From Deltaproteobacteria bacterium (lineage in GTDB: Bacteria > Myxococcota_A > UBA796 > UBA2385), in assembly GCA_016792625.1 (NCBI GenBank), contig JAEUKK010000155.1:62001-126000 (forward strand): 64,000 nt of DNA, in the 5' to 3' direction. The notes below the pieces were generated by a model, which saw nothing but the letters and a program-made list of their open reading frames with translations, searched no databases and was not told where the DNA came from. This document shows, one piece after another, positions 45,021 to 54,232 of the stretch; position 1 is the first letter of the stretch, and every line of letters begins with the position of its first letter. Made by a program: the position numbers and the translations under genes.

Positions 45021-47383
45021 GGGCCGTTCTCGCTCACGATCACCGCCCCGCTGATGTTCGGCACGCCCACCGCGCTCAGCAGGGCGCTGACCGCGGCGCT
45101 GGGCAGGGCCGGGTTGCGCCGCACCACGAGATCGCCGCTGATCGCGCTGATCTCGAGCAGACCGCTGAGGTCGTCGAGCGAGGCGTTGCCTTCGACGCGG
45201 AGCTCGCCGCCGAGCGGGCCGCTGAGCGCGAGCTGGTCGAGCCCGCCGAGCAGGGGGTGGCCCACCACCCGCAATGGCCCGGCGCAGCTCGTGAGCAGCT
45301 CGGCGGAGATGACCTCAAGTGCGGTGTTCTCATCGAGGAGCAGACCACCGACCCAGCGGAGCGCGGGCAGCTCGAGCGCGGTCAGCGCCGTCGCGCCAGA
45401 GAGCTCCAGCGCGCCGCCCACGGCGTCCAAGGCCGGCAGGTCGAGCGCGCTCGCAGCGCCCGGCTGCAGCACCATCCCGCCGCCCACCGCGCGCAGCGCA
45501 GGCAGCGCCAGCGCCGCCGGGCCCGCCGCGCGCAGCTGCAGCGCCCCGCCCACCGCGTCGAGCGAGCCGAGGGTCAGCCCGTCCACCTCGGCGTCGAGGG
45601 TGAGGGAGAGGTCTCCGTCCACCCGCACCAGCTTGTCGAGGGCGAGCAGGCCTGGCCCCTCCGCCTGCACCACGAGCTCCCGCTCCACCAAAATGAGCCC
45701 AGGCGCGTCAATCAGCGTGGGTGGGCCGCTGAGCCGCAGCGCGCCCAGCGTGGCCCCGCCCGGCAAGGCCACCCGCGCGAGCGCCCCGCTGGCCTCAACC
45801 TCGAGCGCGCCGCGGGCCTCGGCCACCGCGGGCAGCTCGAGCGTTTCGAGCGCGTCCACCCCGCGGATCTGCAGGGCGGCGGCCGGCTCGGCCAGCGAGA
45901 GCAGCGGCAGCTCCAGCGTGGTCAGCGCGGGCAGCCCGTCGATCAGCAGCGCGCCGGCGGGCAGGGCGAGCAGCGGCAGACGCAGGCCCTCGAGCGCGGG
46001 CAGCGCCCGCAGGCTGAGGTCTTGGACATCGACCAGGGCGTCGATCTCGAGCTGAGACAGCGCAGGAGAATCCGCCACGGTCAGCGCGCCGCCGACGCTG
46101 ACCAGCGAAGGCAAGCGGAGGACCTCGGCGGAGAGCGGGCCGAGCTCGACCGCCCCGCCCACCGCCACGAGGCCGCCCAGCTCGACCGCGGCGCAGCCCG
46201 CGCAGGAGAGGCCGAGCCCGCCGCCGATCTCGTTCAGGGCCCCGAGCTCGAGCGCGGCGAGGCCGGCGGCCCGCAGCTCGACCCGGCCGCCCACGGTGGC
46301 CAGCGCGGGCAGGCGCAGCGCGACCAGGGCCGCCCCCTCGTCGACCCGCAGCTCACCGTCGATCTCGACGAGGGCGGGCAGCTCGAGCGCCTCGATTCCC
46401 GGGTCGGGCCGCAGGCGCCCGCCGATGCGGGTGAGGGCGTCGGCTGTGCCCACGTTCACCAGATCACCGCCCACCAGGGTCAAGGCGGGCAGCTCGGCCC
46501 CGGGCACCTCGAGCGCGCCGCCCACCTGCTCCACGGCGGCGGCGCGCAGGGCGGGCAGCCGCAGGTCACCGTCGACCAGGCGCAGGGCGGGCGCATCGAG
46601 CGCGAGGCCCGCTGCGCCCAGCGCCTGCAGGTCGCCGCCCACACCCCAGAGGGCGGGCAGGGCCAGGGGGCCGAGCTCGGGCGCGAGCACGAGCAGGGCG
46701 CCCCCGACCTGCAGCAGGCAGGGCAGCTCGAGCGCCGCCCCCACGCCGGCGTCGATGATCAGATCGCCCTCCACCGCGTCATAGTCGGCGCAGAAGGCCT
46801 CGGCCTCGGCGGCCGAGCGCAGGCGCACATCGCCGGGCGCGGGCGCCACCGCGTCGGTCTCGGCGTCGGCGCCGTCGCAGTCCTGGTCGACCCCGTCTTG
46901 GGGGCGCTCGGTCGCGCCGGGGAAGGTCTCTGGGTCGTCATCATCGCAGTCGCCGCCCGAGGCCACGTGGCCCGCGGGCGCGGCGCAGGCCTCGACCGCG
47001 GCGCCCGCGCCGAAGCCATCGCCGTCGGCGTCGGGCAGCCAAGCGGGGTAGCCCTGCTCGCTGGGCAGGGCGTCTTCGTCGACCTCACCGTCGCAGTCGT
47101 CATCTTCGCCGTCGCAGACCTCGGCGCCGCCCGGGCGGGCCTCGGGGTCGAGGTCATCGCAGTCATCGGCGTTGTCGACGAAGCCCGCCGGGGGCGCGCA
47201 GGCGGCGGTGGGCGGGCCGGCGCCAAAGCCGTCCTCGTCGATGTCGGCGTAGTAGTCGGCGGTCTCGCAGCCCTCCTCCCCCGCTTTGTCGCCGGCGCAG
47301 GCGGCGAGCAGCAGGGCCAGCGCCGCGGCGCGCCCTCCGCCCTCCCCGAAGCGGGGCCCAGGGCCTGAGCGGGGCGGCCTCAC
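45017..47383 (-). CDS. Lipoprotein with MopE-type units and long L-domain-like repeats
   Basis: 788 aa. A lipobox (LLLAAC near residue 29) follows a short basic start. Two MopE-type Asp/Cys units cover ~38-175 (YADIDEDGFG with DDCDDLDP and DDDCDGEVDED, then DADGDGFG with GDCDDDDP and VDQDCDGADAE). The remaining ~600 aa is a regular repeat of about 20-24 residues with the pattern VGG-x-L-x-L-x(5)-L-x-x-L-x-LPAL, resembling the Recep_L_domain or a leucine-rich beta-solenoid. It starts with a GTG behind GGAGGAGCGG, and the GTGA overlaps the rsmG stop, so it is the third gene of the mnmG-rsmG unit. Likely surface-exposed and adhesive, by inference. Confidence 0.82.
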   Translation of the reverse strand: MRPPRSGPGPRFGEGGGRAAALALLLAACAGDKAGEEGCETADYYADIDEDGFGAGPPTAACAPPAGFVDNADDCDDLDPEARPGGAEVCDGEDDDCDGEVDEDALPSEQGYPAWLPDADGDGFGAGAAVEACAAPAGHVASGGDCDDDDPETFPGATERPQDGVDQDCDGADAETDAVAPAPGDVRLRSAAEAEAFCADYDAVEGDLIIDAGVGAALELPCLLQVGGALLVLAPELGPLALPALWGVGGDLQALGAAGLALDAPALRLVDGDLRLPALRAAAVEQVGGALEVPGAELPALTLVGGDLVNVGTADALTRIGGRLRPDPGIEALELPALVEIDGELRVDEGAALVALRLPALATVGGRVELRAAGLAALELGALNEIGGGLGLSCAGCAAVELGGLVAVGGAVELGPLSAEVLRLPSLVSVGGALTVADSPALSQLEIDALVDVQDLSLRALPALEGLRLPLLALPAGALLIDGLPALTTLELPLLSLAEPAAALQIRGVDALETLELPAVAEARGALEVEASGALARVALPGGATLGALRLSGPPTLIDAPGLILVERELVVQAEGPGLLALDKLVRVDGDLSLTLDAEVDGLTLGSLDAVGGALQLRAAGPAALALPALRAVGGGMVLQPGAASALDLPALDAVGGALELSGATALTALELPALRWVGGLLLDENTALEVISAELLTSCAGPLRVVGHPLLGGLDQLALSGPLGGELRVEGNASLDDLSGLLEISAISGDLVVRRNPALPSAAVSALLSAVGVPNISGAVIVSENGP

Positions 47384-47955
47384 CCGCTCCTCCGCAGCAG
47401 GACCCGGCGGCGGTGACCGTCGGGGACGGCGTAGCGCAGCTCCTCCACCGGCTCCCAGCCCGGCGGTGCGACCATCGGCCCGCCGTCTCCCAAGAGCAGC
47501 ACCGCGAGGCCGCCCGGGCGCAGCAGGCGGGCGCCGTCCTCGGCGAGCACGGCCTCGGGCGGCTTGTAGGCGCGGCTGATCAGCCCGTCGTAGGCCCCGG
47601 GGCGCAGCTCCTCCGACCGGCAGCAGATGGCGCGGGCGTTGCTGAGACCGGCCTCACGCACGACCTTTTCGAGGAAGGTGGCGCGCTTTTGGCGGCTCTC
47701 GACCAGCTCGACCTCAAGCGCGGGGAAGAGGCCGGCGAGGGCCACCCCGGGGAAACCGGCCCCCGAGCCCAGGTCGACCCAGCGGCCGGCGGCGGGCAGG
47801 CCGCGCACCGCGCCGCTCGCGTCGATGAAGTGGGGGGCGAGCGGGCCGGGGCCCACGAGGTCCATCGCCTTGCGCCACTGGGCGAGGAGGGCCTCGTGCA
47901 CGGCGTTCGTGTGCGCGAGGCGGGCGACGTCCTCGGCGGCGCGGGGCTCAGACAT
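47380..47955 (-). CDS. rsmG: 16S rRNA (guanine527-N7) methyltransferase RsmG
   Basis: 191 aa. Short for the family but complete in its core: the SAM-binding motif WVDLGSGAGFPGVALA, then VELVESRQKRATFLEKV, and DGLISRAYKPPEAVL where family members have SRA. It methylates G527 of 16S rRNA. The start at 47955 overlaps the mnmG end by 8 bp, the classical gidA-gidB arrangement. Upstream in-frame sequence lies inside mnmG and is rejected. Confidence 0.92.
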   Translation of the reverse strand: MSEPRAAEDVARLAHTNAVHEALLAQWRKAMDLVGPGPLAPHFIDASGAVRGLPAAGRWVDLGSGAGFPGVALAGLFPALEVELVESRQKRATFLEKVVREAGLSNARAICCRSEELRPGAYDGLISRAYKPPEAVLAEDGARLLRPGGLAVLLLGDGGPMVAPPGWEPVEELRYAVPDGHRRRVLLRRSG

Positions 47956-49888
47956 CGGCGTGGCCCTCACCTTCGGGTGCAGGTGGGTGCGCGCGCTGCG
48001 GCCCGGGGCCCGCGCCCCCACGGGCGAGCAGGGCCACCAGCACGTCAATCGCCGCGGGGGTGACCCCGGGCAGGCGGGCGGCGGCGCCCAGGGTCTCGGG
48101 CTGCGCGCGCGCGAGGCGCTCGCTGACCTCGCGGCTGAGCCCGGGGTGGCAGAAGTTGAAGCCGGCGGGCAGGCGCCAGGCGTCGAGGCGGGCGCGGCGG
48201 TCGGCGCGCCAGCGCTCGCGGCCGAGGTAGCCCGCGTACTTGAGATCGGTGAGCACCTGCTCCTCAACGGCGGGGGAGACGGCGGGCGCGTCGGCGCACA
48301 GGGCCTGGACCTCGGCCCAGCCGGCCTCAGGGCGGGCGAGCAGCTGCGCGACGCTGAGCTTTTTCTTGATCGGCGCGAGGCCGAGGCCGGTCAGGGCGGC
48401 CAGGGTGACCGGGTCGGGCAGCAGGCTGCGCTCGCCGCACCAGGCCGTCGCCGCGTCGATCTCGGCCTGCTTGGCCGAGAAGCGCGCCCAGGCCGCGTCC
48501 GACAGTAGGCCCAGCGCCCGCGCCTTGGGCATCAGCCGGCGGTCGGCGTTGTCTTCGCGCAGCAGCAGGCGGTGCTCGGCCCGGCTGCTGAACATGCGGT
48601 AGGGCTCGCCGCCCACGCCGCGCGTGACCAGATCATCGACCAGCACGCCAATGTAGGCCTCATCCCGCCCAAGCGCGAGGGGGGCGCCCATCGCGGCGCT
48701 GGCCCCGGCGACCAAACCTTGGGCTGCCGCCTCTTCGTAGCCGCTGGTGCCGTTGATCTGACCGGCGAGGAAGAGCCCGGGCACGCCCTTGTGCTGCAGC
48801 CCGTGGTCGAGGTCACGCGGATCGGAGAAGTCGTACTCGACCGCGTAGCCGTGCTGGAGCACCTGCGCGCGCGACAGGCCGGGGATGGCCCGCACGAGGT
48901 CGTCCTGCAGCTCGGCGGGCAGGCTGGTCGAGAAGCCGTTGAGGTAGACCCGCGGGCTCTGGTGGCCCTCGGGCTCCAAAAAAATCTGGTGGCGGTCCTT
49001 GTCGGCGAAGCGGACCACCTTGTCTTCTACGCTCGGGCAGTAGCGGGGCCCGCGGCCGACGATGGCCCCGGTGTGCAGCGGCGAGCGGTGCAGGGCGGCG
49101 CGGATCGCCGTGTGCACCGCCTCGTCGGTCCAGGTGATGAAGCAGTCGAGCGGCGGCAGCGCCCGCTCCACCGGGGTGAAGGAGAAGCGCCCCTCGGGTG
49201 TGACCTCGTCTTGGCGCTCGAGCTGGTGCCAGTCCACGCTGTTCTTGTGCACCCGCGGCGGAGTGCCGGTCTTGAGCCGACCGAGGCGCAGGCCCAGCGC
49301 CCCCAGGCTGGCCGAGAGGGCCGTGGCCGGCGCGTCGCCCACCCGACCGCCGGGCTGGCGGGCGTCGCCGCAGTGCAGCACGCCGCCGAGGAAGGTGCCC
49401 GTGGTCAGCACCACCGCCGGCGCCCACAGGCAGCGCCCCGAGGCGAGGCGCAGGCCGCTCACCCGACCCCCCTCGGTCAGCACCTTGGCCACCTCACCTT
49501 CGGCCAAGGACACCCCGGGCGCCGACCAGAGGTGGCGCTGGACCACCGCCGGGTAGAGGTCGATGTCGACCTGGGCGCGGCTGGCCTGCACCGCGAGGCC
49601 CTTGCGCGTGTTCAGCCGCCGGTGCTGCACGCAGGCCTCGTCGGCGGCCATCGCCATCATGCCGCCCAGCGCGTCAATCTCGCGGACAAGGTGCCCCTTG
49701 GCCAAGCCACCCACGGCCGGGTTGCAGGAGAGGCGGCCGGCGTGGCGGCCCGAGAGGGTGACCACAGTGACCCGCAGGCCCAGGCGGGCGGCGGCCAGCG
49801 CGGCCTCGACGCCGGCATGACCGGCGCCCACGACGAGGAGGTCGGCGGAGTCGCCAGCGGGGCGGGGAGCCGGGGCCGGTGTGGACAT
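47948..49888 (-). CDS. mnmG: tRNA uridine-34 carboxymethylaminomethyl modification enzyme MnmG
   Basis: 646 aa, normal length for GidA/MnmG. An N-terminal FAD site VVGAGHAGVEAALAAAR is followed by the family blocks LSCNPAVGGLAKGHLVREIDALGG, KGLAVQASRAQVD, TGTFLGG, LKTGTPPR, and GLFLAGQINGTSGYEEAAAQG. The C-terminal helical domain contains the MnmE-binding and tRNA-binding region (LKYAGYLGRE). With MnmE it modifies the wobble uridine of several tRNAs. First gene of mnmG-rsmG-lipoprotein. The start at 49888 has a modest GAGCG upstream. Confidence 0.97.
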   Translation of the reverse strand: MSTPAPAPRPAGDSADLLVVGAGHAGVEAALAAARLGLRVTVVTLSGRHAGRLSCNPAVGGLAKGHLVREIDALGGMMAMAADEACVQHRRLNTRKGLAVQASRAQVDIDLYPAVVQRHLWSAPGVSLAEGEVAKVLTEGGRVSGLRLASGRCLWAPAVVLTTGTFLGGVLHCGDARQPGGRVGDAPATALSASLGALGLRLGRLKTGTPPRVHKNSVDWHQLERQDEVTPEGRFSFTPVERALPPLDCFITWTDEAVHTAIRAALHRSPLHTGAIVGRGPRYCPSVEDKVVRFADKDRHQIFLEPEGHQSPRVYLNGFSTSLPAELQDDLVRAIPGLSRAQVLQHGYAVEYDFSDPRDLDHGLQHKGVPGLFLAGQINGTSGYEEAAAQGLVAGASAAMGAPLALGRDEAYIGVLVDDLVTRGVGGEPYRMFSSRAEHRLLLREDNADRRLMPKARALGLLSDAAWARFSAKQAEIDAATAWCGERSLLPDPVTLAALTGLGLAPIKKKLSVAQLLARPEAGWAEVQALCADAPAVSPAVEEQVLTDLKYAGYLGRERWRADRRARLDAWRLPAGFNFCHPGLSREVSERLARAQPETLGAAARLPGVTPAAIDVLVALLARGGAGPGPQRAHPPAPEGEGHADV

Positions 49889-49921
49889 GGGCGCTCGTGG
49901 GCGGAGGGGGCGGCGGCGCGG

Positions 49922-50683
49922 CTATCCGACCAGGGCCCAGATCAGCGAGAAGGTGCCCACCAGCAGGCCCAGGCCGAGCAGGTACCAGCGCAGCTCACCC
50001 CAGATCCCCGGCGGGTGGGCCGTGGCGGCGATCGGCGGGGCCTCGTCGGGCAGGGCCGGCTCACCCCGGGCCCAGCGGGCCAGCCCGGCGGGCCGCGGCA
50101 CGAGCATGGGCACGCGGGTGCGGTAGCGCGCGTAGCGCTCGCCAAAACGTTGGTCGCAGAACCTCTCTTGCAGCAGGCGGTTGGTGATGACCGAGTAGAC
50201 CACCAAGATCGGCACGAAGGCGACGAGGAAGGCGGTGCTGCCAAAGGTGATGCCGAGGCCGGTGACCCCGGCGAGCTTGCCGAGCACGCTCGGGTGCCGG
50301 ATCGCCGTGTAGGGGCCCGTGTCGACCATGGTGGTCGGGCCGCCGTCGACGTGGCTGCCCGGCGAGCCACCCCCGGCCAAGAACAAGAAGCCGTAGACGT
50401 ACCAGACCCAGAGGCCGCCCACGCCGATGAGGCCGAGGCCCAGCGGCACCCGTTGGGCGGCGGTCAGCAGCGGGGCGAGGCCGAGCGCGGCGTCGACCCG
50501 CAGGCCGATCCAGCACATGAGCATCGCGGCGGGCAACATCACGAAGATGTGCACCATGAAGTTCTTGTACAGGGCCGGGTGCCGGATCGCCGCCATGCAG
50601 GCCGCCAGCGGCGGGTGCCGGGGGAGGGCCGGCCGGCTGGCCTGCGAGAGGGGGGGCGCGAGGCTCGGGGGAGGCAGCGTCAT
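49922..50683 (-). CDS. PEMT/ICMT-family membrane methyltransferase-like protein
   Basis: 253 aa with five or so membrane helices. The conserved C-terminal part reads GPYTAIRHPSVLGKL and later EERFCDQRFGERYARYRTRVP-like spacing (ERFCDQRFGERYARYR), the signature shared by isoprenylcysteine carboxyl methyltransferases and phospholipid N-methyltransferases, where it binds SAM at the membrane. The substrate cannot be told from sequence. An extra hydrophobic helix follows at the C-terminus. The ATG at 50683 has a weak site. It lies 33 bp upstream of mnmG in the same direction and may be co-transcribed with it. Confidence 0.78.
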   Translation of the reverse strand: MTLPPPSLAPPLSQASRPALPRHPPLAACMAAIRHPALYKNFMVHIFVMLPAAMLMCWIGLRVDAALGLAPLLTAAQRVPLGLGLIGVGGLWVWYVYGFLFLAGGGSPGSHVDGGPTTMVDTGPYTAIRHPSVLGKLAGVTGLGITFGSTAFLVAFVPILVVYSVITNRLLQERFCDQRFGERYARYRTRVPMLVPRPAGLARWARGEPALPDEAPPIAATAHPPGIWGELRWYLLGLGLLVGTFSLIWALVG

Positions 50684-50757
50684 GGCCAGACTCTAGCGCA
50701 GCGGAGGGCGCGGCGGGCGCCCCAAGGGGGGGAGCGCGGGGCGAAGTCCGGCGGCGC

Positions 50758-52803
50758 TCAGCCGCGGTTGGGCTGGCCGTAGGGCCGGGGCGCCAAGGGG
50801 CGCAGCACCCGGTGGCTGAGCGGGCGGCTCTCGGGGGTGGTCCACGAGAAGACGACGTGCAGTAGGTCATCCTCGACTTGGATCACCTGCCGGGCCCAGG
50901 CGGCGAGAGCTGGGTCAGCCCCCGGCCGCGCGGCCGAGACCAGGCTCTGGTCGGTGGGCGGCGCGCCCCCGGCGGCGGCCGCGGCGCGCAGCACCAAGAT
51001 CGCGGGCTCGCCCGGCGCGAGCAGACCGGGGCGGGCGCCCACCGCGGCGGCGCGCACCCGCTCGTCGGGATCAACGGCCAGCGCGGCGAGCGCGGCCTCG
51101 ACCGCGGGGCTGGCCGGGGCCCGGGCGGCGGCGGAGAGGGCCTCGGCGGCCCGCAGGCGCTCCTCGGCGTCGGGCGCTGCGAGGGGGCCGCGCAGCTCGG
51201 TGATGAGCGCGTCGACCTCGGCCGGGGGCTGTGCGGCGAGGCCCACCAGCGCGGTGATCCGCACGTCGGGGTCGGGGTCGGCCAGCGCCCCGCGCAGGGC
51301 GGCGCCGGCCGCAGGATCGTGCCCCAGCGCGTCGATCGCCGCCTTGCGCACCTCAGAGTCGGTGGCCGCGAGCAGGGGGAGCAGCAGGGGCCCGGCCCAG
51401 GCCTCGCCGGAGATCTGCCCGCAGAGGTCTTTTTGGCGGGTGGCGTCGCGGGTGGCCAAGGCAGCGGCGGCGCTGGCCGCGTCGGTGGGGCGCGCGGGCG
51501 GGGCGTAGGGCGCGGGGCGGGGCAGGCCGAGGCCGGCGCGGGCCCCGGCCATGGCCGCGGCCTCGGCCACGAGGCTGGTGGGGTCGGCGGCGAGCCGCCG
51601 CAGGGCGTCCATCGCGCGCGGGTCGCGGTAGCTGCCCAGGGCCTCGGCGACCCGGCGGCGCACGAAGCTGTTGGGGTCGGCGGCGGCGCGGAGCAGCGCC
51701 TCGCGCGCGCGGGCCTGAGCCGCGGCGTCGACGGGCGGGCGGGCCAGGGCGGCGGCGGCCTCGCGCCGCACGTCAATGTCGCGGTCAGACAGCAGGCCGA
51801 TGAGCAGGTCGAGGCCGTCGGGGTCGCCGGCGAGGCCCGTCGCCGCCTTCCAGCGCACATAGGCGTCGGGGTGGGCGGCGGCCGCGCGCAGGGCGGCGCG
51901 GGCGGCGGGGGAGCGGCCGACCCGCTCGGTCAGGCGCTGGGCGGCGACCACCCGCACCACGCTGGACGGATCGGCCAGGAGGCCCTGCAGCGCGCTGTCA
52001 TCGTCGAGCAGGCGCGCGGCCCGGGCCCGCACCAGGGGCTCAGGGTCAGCGGCCAGCGCGGCGCTGGGCGCCTGGGCGGCGGCGGCGAGGCGCACCGCCA
52101 CGTCGGGATCGGCGGCTTGGGGGGCGCCGCGGCGCAGGCGGGGGTCGGCCGCGGTGGGGTCGGCCGCCGCGCCCATCGCGCCGGCGAGGCCCGGCGGCAG
52201 GGGCCCGGAGGCCGGGGTGGGCCGCAGCGGCAGCCCGAAGTGGCGGGCCACCCCCTCGGCGGCGGCGAGGCCGAGGGTGGCCGGGCCGGCAGAGACGGCG
52301 GGGCCGTCCCAGGCCTGGAGCGCGGCCCGCGGGTCGATCACCGAGACCCGCGCCTTGGCCAAGGGGCGCCAGCCCTGGGCGTCTACCGCGCCGGGCGGGA
52401 GCACGATGAGGGGCATATCACCCCGTGGCGCGCTGTTCTCAGGCAGCGGCAGCGGGGCAGAGGGGGCGGCCTCGACCCACCACAGCAGCCAGATCGTGCC
52501 CGGCGCGGGGGCGGGCCAGGCGCCCTCCCAGCGCTGCAGCGGCGCGCCCAAGGCCGCGGCGAGGGCGCGGGGGCCGGGCGCGCCCGGGTCAGGGGCGAGC
52601 ACCGCCGGGCGCGGGGGGCCGGCCGGGGCGGGCGGCGGACCGCCGGGCAAAAGCCCACCGGGGGGAGGCGCGCCGGGCGGCCCGGGCGGGTGGGCGGCGG
52701 GGCCCTCAGTCGGCGGTCCACCGGGGGGAGCGGTGTCGCCCCCGCAGGCCGAGAGCAGCGTGAGGCAGAGCAGAGGGGCGAGGAGGAGGGGGAGCCCGCG
52801 CAT
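50758..52803 (-). CDS. HEAT-repeat lipoprotein
   Basis: 681 aa. A lipoprotein signal with lipobox LLSAC is followed by a ~70-aa Pro/Gly linker and then a region of ~100 aa with an alpha/beta feel. From ~200 to 640 there is a run of HEAT (PBS-lyase-like) repeats of about 30 residues, recognisable by phrases such as DPDVRITALVGLAAQP, DSEVRKAAIDALGHDP, DIDVRREAAAALARPP and DPNSFVRRRVAEALGSY. It is a periplasmic or outer-membrane interaction scaffold. The ATG at 52803 lacks a strong ribosome site. Divergent from the diiron oxygenase gene (127 bp). Confidence 0.82.
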   Translation of the reverse strand: MRGLPLLLAPLLCLTLLSACGGDTAPPGGPPTEGPAAHPPGPPGAPPPGGLLPGGPPPAPAGPPRPAVLAPDPGAPGPRALAAALGAPLQRWEGAWPAPAPGTIWLLWWVEAAPSAPLPLPENSAPRGDMPLIVLPPGAVDAQGWRPLAKARVSVIDPRAALQAWDGPAVSAGPATLGLAAAEGVARHFGLPLRPTPASGPLPPGLAGAMGAAADPTAADPRLRRGAPQAADPDVAVRLAAAAQAPSAALAADPEPLVRARAARLLDDDSALQGLLADPSSVVRVVAAQRLTERVGRSPAARAALRAAAAHPDAYVRWKAATGLAGDPDGLDLLIGLLSDRDIDVRREAAAALARPPVDAAAQARAREALLRAAADPNSFVRRRVAEALGSYRDPRAMDALRRLAADPTSLVAEAAAMAGARAGLGLPRPAPYAPPARPTDAASAAAALATRDATRQKDLCGQISGEAWAGPLLLPLLAATDSEVRKAAIDALGHDPAAGAALRGALADPDPDVRITALVGLAAQPPAEVDALITELRGPLAAPDAEERLRAAEALSAAARAPASPAVEAALAALAVDPDERVRAAAVGARPGLLAPGEPAILVLRAAAAAGGAPPTDQSLVSAARPGADPALAAWARQVIQVEDDLLHVVFSWTTPESRPLSHRVLRPLAPRPYGQPNRG

Positions 52804-52930
52804 GAGACCACGCCCGTGGGCTGTCAAGGGGGAGCGGCCTGCGCTGCGGCAGGAGGCGGGCCGATCATGGGCCCGCGCCGCGCTTCCCCGCCGGGGCGCG
52901 CTGCGCTATCCTCTCCGGCGTGAGGTTCCC

Positions 52931-54214
52931 ATGATCGCGCCGTCCTCGTCCTCCTCCGCCGGGCCCGTCCTCTCTCCCCAGGCGTCGGCCGAGCCCGCGC
53001 CGAGCGCGCTCCCGCCCCTGCCGCCCGACCCGGTGGGCAAGCCGCGCTTCGACCGGTCCGACTTCCGCGCCGAGAAGGCCGCCCGCGAGGTCGCTCAGGC
53101 GGCGCCGGCCCCCGACAAGCGCCAAGCGGCCCTGCGTGAGCTCGACGTCTACGCGAAGATGGCGGTCGAGCACTCCGAGCGCCAGTACGCCACCCACGGC
53201 ACCCTGCACGACGTGGCCAAGCGCGCCCTCGACGCCCGCGACCTGTGGGAGCGCCCCTGGGTCCCTTGGGACTTTGACCTCGGGCGCGCCGATCTGCACC
53301 CGGTCTGGCAGCGGTGGACGCAGCGGCAGCGCCTCGCGTGGAACCACCTGCAGTGGGGCCTCGACTACACCATCGTCGGCCGCGGCGAGCAGCAGATCAT
53401 CGTGCTCAACGGCCACGCCGTGTCGAGCTACGAGTCGGTGCTGCCGGCGGTGGTCGACCTCGAGAAGCGTGAGAGCTTCGAAGAGATCGACCACCTCGAC
53501 GCCTTCCGCGAGGGGCTCGAGGCCCTGCGCCTGCGCTACCTGCCCCACCGCCGCAAGGTGCTGTGGGCGACCTCACCCTCGGGTTTTCAGAGCGACACGC
53601 TCAACCGCCTGAGCCGCGACGTGATCGGCCAGGTCGCCAAGCGCCTGCTCGGCAGCAACTTCCCCACGCTCTTCTTCCTCACCCGCGGCATGAAGACCCA
53701 CAACTTCAAGCCCTTCGAGAACGCCATCGCGTCCTACGAAGAGGCGCCGATGGGCATCCGGCAGATCAGCCACCTGCACCGCCTCGACGAGTCGCGGCAT
53801 ATGGCGACCTCGCTCTACCTCGCCAAGCTCAGCAACGTCGTGCTCGAGACCGTTCCGGTCGAGTCGCGCGCGCTGTTCGCCGCCGCCGTGCACGCCTCGT
53901 GGCCGGTGCAGCGCCAGGTCGAGAACCGGGTCGGCTACTGGAAGGCCGTGCTGCACGAGGCCCCGATCTACAGCGACATGAGCCGCGCCGAGAAGGCCGA
54001 CCTGCTGCAGCACATCCGCAGCCAGACTGAGGCGAACCTCCACGCGCTGCACCCGCGGCAGGCCCAGCTCACCCGCCAGGCCAACAAGCGCATCGTCGAG
54101 GCCTGCGGCCTCTCGCCCGAGTACAAGGCCATCTTCGTCGACCTGCTGCGCAAAGACCCCCTGCACGCCAGCTTGGTCGACGCCGTCGACCTGGACGCCA
54201 CGCCCGAGACCTGA
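52931..54214 (+). CDS. AurF-like diiron oxygenase
   Basis: 427 aa. A Pro/Ser-rich N-terminus (~40 aa) precedes a helical ferritin-like domain. The ligand pattern matches AurF-type p-aminobenzoate N-oxygenases: Glu153, then E185-x2-H188 (ESFEEIDHLDAF), and H283-x3-E287-x2-H290 (SHLHRLDESRHM). The spacing of both His/Glu sets is the same as AurF E136/H139 and H223/E227/H230. Such enzymes oxidise amines or other small substrates with O2; the substrate here is unknown and no biosynthetic cluster surrounds it. The start at 52931 follows GTGAGGTTCCC; the long open frame upstream is antisense to the HEAT gene and is rejected. Convergent with an MBL-fold gene 18 bp beyond the stop. Confidence 0.78.
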   Translation: MIAPSSSSSAGPVLSPQASAEPAPSALPPLPPDPVGKPRFDRSDFRAEKAAREVAQAAPAPDKRQAALRELDVYAKMAVEHSERQYATHGTLHDVAKRALDARDLWERPWVPWDFDLGRADLHPVWQRWTQRQRLAWNHLQWGLDYTIVGRGEQQIIVLNGHAVSSYESVLPAVVDLEKRESFEEIDHLDAFREGLEALRLRYLPHRRKVLWATSPSGFQSDTLNRLSRDVIGQVAKRLLGSNFPTLFFLTRGMKTHNFKPFENAIASYEEAPMGIRQISHLHRLDESRHMATSLYLAKLSNVVLETVPVESRALFAAAVHASWPVQRQVENRVGYWKAVLHEAPIYSDMSRAEKADLLQHIRSQTEANLHALHPRQAQLTRQANKRIVEACGLSPEYKAIFVDLLRKDPLHASLVDAVDLDATPET

Positions 54215-54232
54215 GCGCGGCGCGTCCCCCGC

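Noticed and set aside
50878..52923. Plus-strand open frame antisense to the HEAT-repeat lipoprotein, and the upstream extension of the diiron gene from 52154
   Set aside because: Periodic HEAT coding on the other strand explains the open frame; the true diiron start at 52931 has its own ribosome site.
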